A DNA stretch of 64,000 bases from Sclerodactyla briareus (Eukaryota > Echinodermata > Holothuroidea > Dendrochirotida > Sclerodactylidae), in NCBI GenBank assembly GCA_026419785.1, contig JAODTK010005043.1, forward strand, positions 186,001 through 250,000. The letters are read 5' to 3'. Under the pieces are notes generated by a model. That model made no database searches, was not told the origin of the DNA, and saw only the letters and a list, made by a program, of their open reading frames with translations. Below are positions 48,270 through 59,479 of the stretch, piece after piece. Positions within the stretch are counted from its first letter, which is position 1. Every line of letters begins with the position of its first letter. The translations under genes and the position numbers were made by a program.

Positions 48270-49075
48270 CGTACTATACAGCACGTACCTCTTGCTTGTT
48301 CTCTGTTGACGCACCATTCAGTACTTCAGGTAGCGTGTCACCTGGGAGCTTCCCCATACGTATCAGTCCCTCTAAAAACCTAACCACCTTCCATCCCAGT
48401 AGTTTCTATCCAAACTGGGGTAATTCATCATGTTGTAATTTCTATGTATCTTACTATTGGTTGACAGTTGTTCACAGGTGGTAGTGATCACTCACAACAA
48501 GCACACACATCCTCCAGACATTTGGGCGGGTACTGAATTGTCCCACTTGGAAGGATTCATGCCACCCCACTCTCCAGAATTTGTAATTCACCTGTATGAC
48601 AGTGGTGCAGGCAAGGTGCATAACCTATACGGTACCCACAGTAGGGCCCTCGGGTATCATAAGGGTCAGAGGTTTTAAGGATGGTTTCCACAGTCTGAAG
48701 AGGTAGCTGGAGTGTATCAGATATGTAGGCTTTTGGCCTCTATTGTTGGTGTTCATCTGGTGTCACAAAATTCCCTCTAGTAGCATTCCTATGATAGGCG
48801 GGAATACACCATCATGGGTAGCCATACTACTGCAGTCAGTTGCAGAGGCATTATCATTTGCTGCCATGAAACCCTATTCATGCTGGCATGGTCATGATTT
48901 CATTTCTTTGGTAATCTTTGGTAAATAAATAAGGATTTGTTTCAATGACCCACTTGAAATACGACTTTATTTTACAAGCTCTCTTCTCTCTAATATTCTC
49001 GATCCAAAGCTCCAAATGTCCTCCACAATATAAAATATGTAACCTGCTTTGATTATTTGTTACAATTCCCACACC
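48270..49075. other. No gene seen
   Basis: Several short frames without recognisable motifs. Confidence 0.4.
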
Positions 49076-49084
49076 CTGAACACC

Positions 49085-49330
49085 GTCCGCGGGTCTACGG
49101 GGGGGGGGGGGGAAAAAGCTTCAGCAACCGAAACACAAATTCCCCTCTACCCCCCCCCCCCAATTTTGTCCTTTGGCCTTGGGTAGCGTGAAAAAGGATA
49201 AACATTCCCAAAAAATGTTTCAAGCCGTTTTAGGCTGGGAAAGCCATTTCCGGTGATCTGAGGGTCCTAATTATCCTAAATATTCTTGCACGCCCGCGTG
49301 CTAGCAATGGGACCCTTCCGCTAAGAGATT
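49085..49330 (-). mobile_element. hAT-related fragment with terminal-like G-run
   Basis: CGCGGGTCTACGGGGGG near 49089 resembles the start of the hAT-type ends in this window. Further in, the reverse complement of 49190-49330 contains GCGGGCGTGCAAGAATATTT and CCTCAGATCACCGGAAATGG, matching the GCGGAGCGCCA module. Ends and target duplication are not resolved. Confidence 0.4.
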
Positions 49331-50304
49331 CACTTCATAATTACGGTACGCCCCCTCCCCGGGGATTTGCCTCTAAAATACTGTGGCTGTTCGCACATTT
49401 CCAAGCCAAAACTTCCCAATTCATCCACTTCCAGAATGCCTGTATATAGCCTGGTCCTACACCAGTATCAGATTTTGTTTTAATCCCTACAAATCCAAGT
49501 GAATTTTTCCATGGAAATGTCCTATTCAAATTCCAACCTGATCTACCTACGGCTAATCCCATTTTAACCCCCTGACCCCCAAGAAAAATCCACAGAGAAA
49601 AGCCACTAAAGGGAGTCCCTTTCAGAACCTGTGTATATTATCTAGGAATCCCTTCATGCACAATAGAGCCCACAGAGGGACTGCTTTTTAGGATTAACAT
49701 CGCAGGAACCCCACAATGGTCTGAACAAAGAGGGTTTCTTACTGGGGTCCAAATTCAAAAAAATGAAAAACAATTTCTATTGTTATTATTATTATTTTCA
49801 TCATCATTCTTGGTTCATTGGTGAAAGGTGAAATCCCTGAAGCCCACGATATCCCATGCAGAAGAGAAGAATTACCCAGATGCCTAAATTCATCCCGATT
49901 CTGAATATAAAGGTCCTCTATTATAGATATACTTATTATGTCCTCTTCTATTCTAACGCGGACATTTGTATAGAATTCAAGTATAAGATCTCCATTGGCA
50001 ATGCCATTCTATTTTTTGCACTGACTCATTCGCCAGCTTACCAGTGCAGTTCTGTGCATGCAGGTTGCGACTGCTGTATACCAAAACTCAGTGTACTGGG
50101 CTTTGTGGCATCAGTACATACACTAAGCTTTACGGCTTTGGTCGGCACTCGACCACACCACACGGTAGGCCTGAACGATCAACATATTGCGTTGAGTAAT
50201 AATGCGAATATGAGTCCGAGTTCTTACGATCGTAACCCTGGGAACGTGAATGTAGAGTCTATCATAAATGAATGCGGAATTATGCCTACAATAATTTTCT
50301 AATA

Positions 50305-50458
50305 ATTTGGTGTAAATGAAAAAGGGGTTTTCTGCCTTTGGAAGTGGGGGCGGAATGTGGGGGAGGGTGCGGAAAGATCTTTCCGCCCTCCACGATTTTT
50401 GAGTGGTGGGATGGCGGCCCCCTCAGCCCCCCCCCGGTTCCCTACGGTCCCTTGAACT
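50305..50458 (+). mobile_element. hAT-like right-end fragment, copy 1
   Basis: Shares GTAAATGAAAAAGGGGTTTT, CCGCCCTC.A.GATTTT, GGTGGGATGG, CCCCCTCAGCCCCCCC and GGTTCCCTACG with 52935-53085. The final CCCCGGTTCCCTACGG is similar to the C-rich run plus CTACG that closes hAT-type ends nearby. Confidence 0.5.
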
Positions 50459-50463
50459 TGAGG

Positions 50464-50552
50464 GTGTATGTATGTATGTTGTATGTATGTATGTATGTAT
50501 GTATTATGTATGTATGTATTCTTTATGTATGTATGTATGTATGTATGTACGG
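50464..50552. repeat. (GTAT)n microsatellite
   Basis: Three blocks of GTAT tetranucleotides separated by short interruptions. The Tyr/Val/Cys and Thr/Tyr/Ile frames across it are artefacts. Confidence 0.95.
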
Positions 50553-50755
50553 TCTTGACTCGAAGAAAAAAATTTGCCACGGCTACTGATTCGTAATCAC
50601 TAATTTGGGGTTGCCACGCAGCTCCGAAGAATAAAAGGTGAATATTAGTTCCGTACAAAGGTTAATTGGATCCCTTTTCATGTGCGTATTTCCGGAAGAA
50701 CAAAACCCGGAACCTGTCTAGACTTAACTGAGGATGAGGTCGCGCGAATAACAAG

Positions 50756-52154
50756 CACGGGCGTAAATCACTTTTGAGGTAGGGGGGTGGATGGGCCTGT
50801 ACAACAAAAACAAGCAGACAAAACAAACACGAAACACACAACAACCCCCCCCCCACAGTTTTGTCAGTCCCAATAATTATTTGTGACAATGACTATCATT
50901 CATAATTAGACAATTCTCCATATTATTACAACGGAATATTTGTATAAGTTGGGGCGACCAACCTGAAGAGGCTGAGCTCAGTAACTGATCAGTTACCCAA
51001 AGCCCATAAACTTTCAGTCACACATGACAGGCCGAACTCCCCTAATCTGATTCGATTTTGCCCTGGCGCGAGCCGGCTGGCCGGTGCCATGGTTCCGCTG
51101 CACTTGCCCACCTGATAACTTTGAACAAACCAGACAAGAAAAGTGAGTCAGACCGCTAAGTCCGGGCGTCCGTTTAACCTTTTCGTAATTGCTCTTCGCT
51201 CCGTTATAATTTGGACATTATTACTATCGTCCTTAGTCTGGGATTTCCATAGATGCAGACGTGTATCCGGGCTCGATGTGAAAAAATCGCATATTACGGA
51301 TGAATGTTCGTTTCAGAAGATAACACACTATAACTGTATGCAAAAAACCATAAAAGGCAGCAGCCCAGGAATATTCGTCGTTGCTTGGCTGTTTGAGGAA
51401 GGTATTCCACAAGAATTCATTCGCAGTGATACGCATCCGCAGACGCATCGGTACAGTTTTTTCCTCGCTTATATTCGGTGTTGTTTGCCTTAATTTAGTA
51501 TTTTTAGTTTGTGGAACCCCATATCTCACCTCTTTGCGAACTAAATAGAACATATTCAAACACTAGCCCCCGCTCAGTTCACGTAAAGGCGATTTTTCAC
51601 ATAACGGCATACGCATCTATGGCATCCCGGCTTGTACGGCAGTGTACGGGCAGTGTAACGGAACTCTCATGCTAACTGGGACGGGCCCGAAACCTGTATA
51701 TCGGGCTCGGCATGACGAGACGAAATGTTTTTTGGACTCTTTTAAAACCGGAGGTCCTCCACGCCCAGCGCATGTAACTGATCGTGCCTATCACTGAATT
51801 GGATGTATTCGCCTGTGACTGACTGTCGGTGAGGTCTGGCCCTCATTCCATAACAAGGTTACGATGTCTTACCACACTTACTGGTTCTTGCGTCATTTTG
51901 ACTGATCAAGGTATATAGCTTTCCAAAGATGCAACAATTCCTTTTAAACACCACAAATGTAAGATATATCCATCTTGAAGGCTGAGTAAACACAGCTGAA
52001 AAAAAAACCCTCAAGTGCCGTTTCCGGGCGTCTGGAGGTTGTGAAAACCAACAAATTTTCTTGGGGCGATCCGCGCCAACCTATGGTGGCGCTCTCCGTT
52101 GATATCATCTAGCAATCATCCCCCCCACGTCCGAAACAAAAATCTACGCCTCTG
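50756..52154. mobile_element. hAT-like non-autonomous element 2 (1.4 kb)
   Basis: The left end reads CACGGGCGTAAATCACTTTT then G-rich sequence with GGATG. The reverse complement of the right end reads CAGAGGCGTAGATTTTTG then G-rich sequence with GGATG. These are clearly related inverted ends of hAT type. The 8-bp flanks are ATAACAAG (50748-50755) and AAACAAAG (52155-52162), imperfect as a duplication. The GCGGAGCGCCA module is present in reverse near 51995-52110. No transposase domain was seen; the 116-codon frame at 51143-51493 has no recognisable motif. Confidence 0.55.
51995..52110 (-). repeat. GCGGAGCGCCA module, copy 5
   Basis: The reverse complement contains GAGAGCGCCACCATAGGTTG, AAGAAAATTTGTTGGTTTTC and CCAGACGCCCGGAAACGGC, matching the modules at 10456 and 20753. 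Confidence 0.65.
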
Positions 52155-52164
52155 AAACAAAGTT

Positions 52165-52930
52165 TGAGTATGCTTCAGAAACTATTTGCCACAGGGCGAA
52201 TTTTATGTAACAATGGTTTTTCCTCCGCATGATTAGTTCCGTACTATAGTTGTTATCAATTTGCAATTATCTCGAATAAAATAGAGGATAAGCGGGGGAT
52301 AGTCACTTGATTTAAGCTATCTTTTAACTTTCGGAACTCCGCATTTAGGTATCATCAAACACTGACCGGTGTTTGATAAACACCAACCTCAGTCAACCAT
52401 TGGTTGAACAAATGGTCCCATTCAAACCGTCGTCTGGGTTCCGTGGGAATAGTATAGTATAGTGGGAATTCAGTATTTCCTGGTTCCTTGTCCATCATTG
52501 TTATGGAGAGATAATAGAGCACCCCCCCCCCCTCTCTATAGACTATTCATTGCACTTTTGAAGAGGATCGCGGACCTCTCATCTAGTTACCTTGGCGTGG
52601 GCACAAGCCGCAACAGATCAGGTAGGGTGTAGGTAGGTAATCTTTATGGTGAGAGGCGCAGTATGATATGGCGAAACACCAATGGGTGTCAGGGGTCCAG
52701 TGATGGCTGATTCTAACATGTAGGGTAGCGTCCCCTGTAGGTCCCCCCTGATTGGATGATGCAGGGGTGCCAAGGGCTAGGAATGAAGCAGTTTTGGAGC
52801 CCACTTGATAATGGGTACAAAATACTGAAGGTTACCCAGACCCTTTGGTGTATACCCCTCGGGATGCATGGTCAATAATAATTGAATATGGTGTAAACTT
52901 CATAGCAGGTGGGCCTAACATAAAATAACA
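52165..52930. other. No gene seen
   Basis: No coding motifs. A C-tract lies near 52521-52532. Confidence 0.4.
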
Positions 52931-52934
52931 TAAT

Positions 52935-53085
52935 AATTTGTGAATGAAAAGGGGTTTTCGGCCTGGGAAGTGGAGTGAAATATCCAAAAAAATTCCCGCC
53001 CTCATGATTTGATTGGTAGGGGGGGGGGGGCTTGCACCCCCTCAGCCTCCCCCCCCCCCCCGGTTTACTACGCATTGAATGGCGC
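52935..53085 (+). mobile_element. hAT-like right-end fragment, copy 2
   Basis: Direct copy of 50305-50458: GAATGAAAAGGGGTTTT, GGGAAGTGGAG, CCGCCCTCATGATTTG, CCCCCTCAGCCTCCCC, then GGTTTACTACGCATTG at the end. The closing CTACGC matches the inner part of the hAT-type terminus. No left partner was found. Confidence 0.5.
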
Positions 53086-53639
53086 CACGTCAGATCCTAA
53101 TGTACCTGCACAGCGTGCGATGGGGTGGGCCGACTACCCCCTAGTTTTTTCAGATGAAAATTCGATGTAGAATGGGCCAACGCTGGGCAAGAGAATACAA
53201 AGGTGAAACAATTGCTCCATACTTAAAAAAAAAATCAGGATACCCCAAAAACATTTAGGACATCTAGCCAGCTTTAGCTCTACTGGCCCAACCATTATAC
53301 ATCAACGTCATGCCCATAGACAGGTAGAGAGGGAACCGAGTATCCCCGGATAACACACACGTGTGGAAAATTCCAGCAGTCTTGTCATCCAAGGCTATAT
53401 ACTGCAGTTCAAAATTGTGCATGGTTGAGAGAGGAAGAACGGACAAGAGGCTAACCTTGAGGGTTTAGTAATTCAGAAGAGTTGATTGTAGTTTCCAAAG
53501 TTTGATAATGTGTTGTTGTTTGCAACCTCACGATATGCAAAACCTAGAGGGTCGATGAGGAGAAATTTCACATAGATGCTTGCGGAGATTTCGAAGACGA
53601 GAGAGCACGGACGGACATTATTGACTATTGCCTGGGGAC

Positions 53640-53707
53640 ACTGGTTTTTCGAGGGGTACTTGTCCCCCTGCCCTCCACTCCCTCTCCCCCTCCTGTCGAC
53701 GCCACTG
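53640..53707. mobile_element. Solitary hAT-type end
   Basis: C-rich sequence closes with GTCGACGCCACTG at 53695-53707, very close to the GCTACGCCACTG terminus of the element at 10364-12456. The next eight bases, TTGTGCAG, would be a target duplication, but no matching left end with the same flank was found in the window. Confidence 0.35.
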
Positions 53708-54351
53708 TTGTGCAGAAACTTGTAGTCGTGTTTTGACCATAGTGACATTCGGACAACTTTTGAGATTCGTCAGTTTTTTCACCGCCCATTTTCGTCAAAT
53801 GGGGGTCCGCCTTGAACTTTTTCCCCGTCCCCCCGTTCCATTGATACGTTAATTGTGACTATTGTGACTCAGTTGCTCCCAGCATGCCTCCTTCCAGAGG
53901 ATTGTGCACTACTGTGTCCGACTCATATTCAACCACTGGTATATACTGTTTTGGACTTTATGAATGAATGTAGCAGACGGCAGACTACTCCGCAAAGACA
54001 AAGCACTGATGACTGATCACTGCTGACCGAGCCTGTTCGCCCACTGCTAAAAATAGAATACCACATTCCACAACAAAGTTTGGATTTAGCTCGCCATGGT
54101 TTATTGTGCCGGATTTGGCTGCTCAGGTCAGGAGTCAAGGACGGTATTAAAGGTCATAAGATTATGGAGTAGAGAGATCAGACCCTTAAATGAACTTTCA
54201 CTGAAATTTTACAGTATAAAGGTGTAGGCCAATGGATAGCATGTGACTAATTGCTCTGCTTTTTAATCTCATCGGTCCCGAAGGCCCGGATGAGAAATTG
54301 TAGTCAGTTTGGGCCATTTCACCTATATTTAACTGTTGCTGATTGCTCAAG

Positions 54352-54640
54352 CAACGGTTGCTATGGTAATCATAGTGGTGGTTAGGAACTATCCACTTAG
54401 GGGTACCCATTGGTGGGGTACCATATGCCGTGATCCAGCAATAAGGTGCACTCGCGAAAGTGTCCGTTTATGTGTTTGCGTGTGTGTGTGTGTGTGTGTG
54501 TGTGGTGGTGGTGTGTCGCTGTGTGGTGTGTGTGCTGTGTGGCGTTGGTGTCCGTTCAGATTTGATGGTTTTTCGCAAATATATCTTTTGGAATGGCTGA
54601 ACAAGTAAAATTTTGCACACACTTAAAAAGCACAAAACCA
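54352..54640 (+). repeat. Unnamed dispersed repeat X, copy 2
   Basis: Same-strand partner of 14318-14600. This copy has a longer internal GT tract (54478-54505 plus TGG/TGT variants) and ends in the shared TTTTTCGCAAATATATCT block. Confidence 0.7.
54478..54540. repeat. (GT)n microsatellite inside repeat X
   Basis: A GT run with GGT/TGTG variants. In copy 1 the same position holds a shorter GCGCGC/GTGTGT stretch, so the microsatellite appears to belong to the repeat. Confidence 0.9.
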
Positions 54641-54644
54641 TCTT

Positions 54645-57100
54645 TGTTCCTCTCAGAATTAGGTGAAAACATCAAAATTGTGTGGAATTTATAGGGCAAA
54701 AAACGAATTTTTGGGGCAATTTCCCATTTTTAACGATTTTTTTCACTATTTTCCAAGAAATTTACTGACTCCAATGGCTGATTTCAAACTTTGTAGGCCA
54801 TGTAAAAAGGCACAAATTACAGCTTTTTCCCAATGCAATCAGCCAAACTTACGCAAAACTGGGAATTTTTGAAATCTGTTCTGTTTTCAGTATTTCAGAG
54901 ATTGGGAGGACTGAATGATTCAAAATTTTAGAACAAGGTTACATGGTATCAAAACAACTGTTTCCCAGCCTTTATGCGGTAAATTTATTGAATTTCTATA
55001 AATATGAATATTTTAGGGGAAAAAAGCGGTTTCCGGACATATTTTGATAATTTTGTGTCTATTTGTAACTTTCCGGAAAAGGCGCAGGTATAAACAACTG
55101 ATTATTCCACATTTTTGCCTGATGAGATCCTGTAACTCCTGGGGGATCGCCCTCTTGTTTTTGTTTTCTTTTTTGGTCCCCATAGGCATACTCACCTAGT
55201 GATTGTTCTGTATAGACTTCATGACCACTGCGCCATACCAACAGAAAATGAACCATGTATATGTACATATACGAGGCATATTGAGTTGGTTTATTGCCCC
55301 ATCATGACCACGTCGCCCCGCTCCATTCCCCCATCCCCCAGCACAGCCCTTTCCCCCCCCCCCCCTCCTCTCTGGTAAGGTCACATATTCATGAAGCTAT
55401 GAGATAGGAATTAGGCCCATGAACTGTTGAAGGGACTTCCACTTAATTTTTAGTTCGGTGTAAACCCTTTGGTAACATGGTCTGATTAATCCCCCTTCTT
55501 AATTTAAGATTCCTCATTATACAACGGAGGGGAGTGCAACTTTTACTTCATTCCCAGTGACTTTTTTCATTTCGTGGAAAAGTCTGTTCTGACACTTTCT
55601 TATTTCGACCTCTTTTGGTAAGCGAGATTGCAATGAAACCCATACGCCCGATTGCGTAGCCAGTAGCCAATTATTGGGGTCGGCGATGGGTGTGGTTAAC
55701 ACTCAGAGCTGGCTGTACGCATGACTTGCCCGATGTGAAGGGAGAGGGCTCCAAATTGTCCATGAGATGGCGAGAGGTAGAGTGTGCACCGCCGCGATGT
55801 ATACCACCTCGCCATTTCCCCCTTCCTCCTGGTTCCTCATATTTGTATCCTTATTTTATTTTGTCCGCTATTTTGTTGACCAGTGCTCACCACTGTTAGG
55901 TGTGGGTGGGTGGTTGGTGTGGGGGGGTTCATTCATCTCTAAACTTGAACTGTCAGCTTTGATGTTCCGCCCGAAGTTGTCAGGTGGGGGGCACTTCCCC
56001 TAATAACCCCCACGCACGAGAAACAGGCTGCATTATCTATTCAAAAATGTGGAAATTCCTATAATACACAATGTCTTTCTTGGGATGGGTTTTGCTTTGC
56101 TCCCTGGGGGATGCTCTCAGGGGGGGTGCAACAGTCAAAACCCAGGCCAGCTGGCACCAAGTGACAAAATGAACAGACTAACATCATGCATATCAGTACC
56201 CATACCCATTGGAAATAACGTGACCAGGCTGTTTTTCACAACCTATTTTAAACCATTTTGCTGTCCAAGGCAGGTCATAGCCTACTTATTTCAGTTTGCA
56301 GGCCATGTTGAGGAACCTTTACTCCACCCTTCCTGTATACCTACGTTACCCATCCTTCCTCACGCTCCAGGGACAAAAATCACTTCACTCTATAGCAAGG
56401 GGACAGTGTTTTCTGGAACCCCCAACTAGGTGATTGGAACCATTGAATAAAATGAGGTGAATTGGGACATGACCAGGAATTATATCATGCATCTCGTTCT
56501 CCCAGTCAGAACGAATCTAGTAGCCACCTATTGAAATTTGCCAAGCCTAATTTGCATCGCGGTGAATGGCTGTGGTGTTGGGTGTGACGCCTATTCGTTT
56601 TAATTCATTTCTATTTGCTTTCTCTAGGAAGGGGTTCATTTGTGTATGCTCTTAAGGATTGCACCTTGGGGTAATACAATGCCAATCGCACTATCGAAAC
56701 CAAACAAAAACCTTCCCATATCAACCACTTCCATGCCATTGCATGCACGCTAAAGCATAGGCTATACTTTCATTACACTCAGTGATACGTGGATCTGTGC
56801 CTGTGTCAGAGGTTAAACCCATATACCACAGCCTTTCCCTCTCAGACCACACCCTGTGAGGGATACTCCCTTGGTATAAATACCCTTACACAAAGTTCTA
56901 GTTCTATCTAGCACTGACCTAGTAATTTAGAGCTCCTCCCACCCGTGGATAACAGAGTTATGGCTCAGTCTGATGTGGAGAGCAAGACTGGGCAATGAGT
57001 GGGCAGTGTTTGGCAGTAAGTAGCTGGTAGCTTGGGGCGCATAAAAGCGTCATTACTGTGCCCACGGGGGGGATCTCAAACATTTTTAGCGAGAGCAACC
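54645..57100. other. No gene recognised
   Basis: Contains homopolymer tracts (C-run near 55353-55364, G-run near 55920-55927). Frames at 55690-56003 and 56049-56429 are Pro/Gly/Cys-rich with no recognisable domain. Confidence 0.4.
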
Positions 57101-57111
57101 CTAATGATTAT

Positions 57112-57170
57112 AGATAGATAGATATAGGTAATAGATGATAGAATATAGATAATATAGATCGATAGATGAC
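57112..57170. repeat. (GATA)n microsatellite
   Basis: Imperfect GATA/ATAGAT repeats. Confidence 0.9.
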
Positions 57171-57250
57171 ATGGGCCCTCACAATAGCTCCCCAGCAGCG
57201 CTTGTTTGAGCTAAAAAATATTTGCCATCTTACCATTTCTAGGCAATTGT

Positions 57251-57466
57251 CTATTTTTCCTTCAAAACCTCGAAGCCTTGCCCTATTCGAGGGAATCGAA
57301 CAGGAATTGCGTTCATGATTCGATGACCTGAGAGATCACCCATGCAGTGCGAAACAACCCATCCATACGCAAATGGAACGAGTCCGGCCAACTTGGCGTA
57401 GGTTTGGACGAAGCTCAGCATATCTGATGTGAAGGTCGTAGTCTGGTGATGTCGCACATACACCAA
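57251..57466 (-). CDS. Hypothetical exon-like ORF, unrecognised
   Basis: A 71-codon minus-strand frame with one hydrophobic stretch (KLAGLVPFAYGWVV) followed by GDLSGHRIMNAIPVRFPRIGQ and a stop. The composition is less repetitive than most frames here and an AG precedes it, so it could be a terminal exon of a membrane protein. I do not recognise the family. No partner exon was found and it may be chance. Confidence 0.15.
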   Translation of the reverse strand: MVYVRHHQTTTFTSDMLSFVQTYAKLAGLVPFAYGWVVSHCMGDLSGHRIMNAIPVRFPRIGQGFEVLKEK

Positions 57467-57499
57467 AAACGGGAGTCGCTGGTGAGTCGCACAATCGAA

Positions 57500-58465
57500 A
57501 ACAAGAACACGTGGTGAGAGGGGGGTAGTCCCCGGACCATAGGCATACTCACACTAGGTTTTCCCGGGATGCGTGTTAGGGTTGGGGGGGGGGGGGTGCC
57601 GCTGTACCTATATACATTCCGGAAGACCGACAATATGAAAATACACATACGTTTATGCGATCATTGCAGCATTGATTCGTAGAGGTCGCACACTAACTTC
57701 CCGCATTGGTACTGGGACAAGAACCAACGTCAAGACGTCGTCGAACTATTCTCTCCGTTTTCATAAGTACTATTGCCTCTTCCTTTTCGTCATTATTCCT
57801 ATTTTGCTCTTCGTGAGTGTGTGTTTGTGTTCGTATTTTGTGTTTGAGGCTGATTTTAAGTCTCTTCAAGCGTGAGTTGTTCCTTTTTGGGGGGCTAGTT
57901 TTGCTCTAGGAGAAAAAAGGCGACCCCACTCGTTCCCTCCTCTAGCAAAGGCCTGCTGTAGTTTTCTGCCTTCCGACCTTGTGTGTACTTAGCTGTCATA
58001 GCGTGCATTACCTGGGTGTGTGGGATGTCCCTGTGTTTAGTGTTGAGGTGTGCCATATGTATCGCGTAGCCTATTGTCCAGTTGTCTCTTGCTTTTTGTT
58101 CTCTGTGCTCCCGTGGGCCGTGTGCAGGTAGCCTCTGCTGGCATGTCTTTTGTGCCAAGTATGATTTTTTTTCTTCTCCATCATTGAGTATTGCGCTTGC
58201 TACTGGAGTGTGGTGTTTTTCTATCGATTTCGTGTTTTAGTGTAGGCCTATAGTAGTTTTTCTCCGTGATCATTTTGACTTTTAATTGTATCTTATCGTA
58301 AGTGCGACCCGTGTCGAAATAAATCGTGAGTTAAGCTAGTGTGTGTGATTGTTTTCCTTTTACTCTTTTTTATCTCTTCTGCAAATCATATTTTTCACTG
58401 GTAGGAAAGTGCCCCCCCTACTTATTTTCATTTTCTGCACTTTTGTGTCTTCCTATTTATTTGGC
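57500..58465. other. T-rich leader upstream of LINE copy G
   Basis: T/GT-rich sequence with a G-tract at 57583-57596. It could include the 5' UTR of the LINE that follows. No domain was recognised in the frames, including the 87-codon minus-strand frame at 57895-58158. Confidence 0.3.
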
Positions 58466-58469
58466 TGTT

Positions 58470-59350
58470 ATGGGAGGAAGGATGCGGGGGCTGCTAGCCT
58501 GTCAGGGTTGTGTATGTGATCGAGTATCTGAAGTCGGGCTGAAGTTTTAGGGGTGAGCTTTGATGACCCTAAGGCAGATGGTATAATTTATAGATTAAGA
58601 ATGTCCCTAGACGACCGAGCTTGAAGCGAAGCTTGGGGCACGTGAGTGCCAGTGGGAAGAGGTTAGGAGGGGTGCTGCTTCCGATACAACGGAAGTAGTA
58701 GTTGATCCTGGCCTTCACTAGGAACAGTTTTAGTGTGCTGGCAGTTGTGGGGCGGTTGCAGGGGGTCATTGATGACGTGTGGGGGGGGGAGAGTAAGGAG
58801 GAGGGGCGACAGTCAAGCGGTGGTGCCAGTCCAGTCGCGGAATGGATGGAAGGGAAGGTGGACTGGGGGGAGGGATCAGGTAAAAGGGATGTGTTTGCTG
58901 GTGGGGGGATTCGATTGTCCGTAATGTGGCTGGATTAGTCGCGTGGATAAGCTGCAGCGGTGCGCGCGCGTTTGTCTTCCGGGAGCTAAGGGTACGGAAT
59001 TAGTGCGAGGGTAAACAGGATCATGGGGAGGGATGCGGAGGTGGTGGTTGTCGAGATAGGCACTCCCTATCTCCGGGTGACATCAGGACTCCTGAAGATC
59101 CCGATTTCGGGTGAACTGTTTTTGCAGCGCTGAAGTCCACTAGGATGCGAAAGTCGCGATCTGTGGCATCTAACCATAGGTTTGACTGTCGCGTTGCTGG
59201 TAGTAACGATAGCGGGTTCCAAGCAGAGTGGTTAATTAGGTGTGCTGGGAGGAGGCGTAACAGTTGTGGTTTTCGTTTTTGGGGGGAAGGAGGGATCTTT
59301 TTCGCTAAGGATGGTCTGCACCTTAATGGTGCGGTGGCTTCACGGTGAAT
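58470..59350 (+). pseudogene. LINE copy G ORF1 with SGNH/GDSL-esterase-like domain
   Basis: Across shifted frames the segment encodes a KRDVFAGG lead-in and GDSIVRNV (58905-58928, SGNH block I with the nucleophile Ser). Next come an RCARVCLPGAK block (about 58955-58990), VVVVEIGT (about 59040-59062, where the family has a hydrophobic GTND block), LKSTRMRKSRSVA (about 59130-59165), and FAKDGLHLNG (59301-59330, block V with the catalytic Asp and His). This order is that of the esterase domain in ORF1 of CR1-type LINEs, which is thought to act on membranes or RNP trafficking. The N-terminal limit is uncertain. GTND is degraded and several frameshifts separate the blocks. ORF2 follows within about 150 bp. 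Confidence 0.75.
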
Positions 59351-59479
59351 GTTAGCCAGTTGGTCATTCTGGGACGTGGCAGAGTTGTTAAACTACATTG
59401 GGGAGGGCGAAGGTTTCAGTGTCCCGTAGGCTCACCTGCAGGGTTGTAAATAGTACGCAGTTCGCGGTGGGAGGTCTGG

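Noticed and set aside
50299-50658. 119-codon minus-strand frame with HTYIHTYI repeats
   Set aside because: Produced by the GTAT microsatellite and an hAT-like end.
55176-57560. Shared ccataggcatactcac at about 55189 and 57537 as a repeat family or splice-site signal
   Set aside because: The match is about 16 bp, near chance level for this window, and the flanks do not align.
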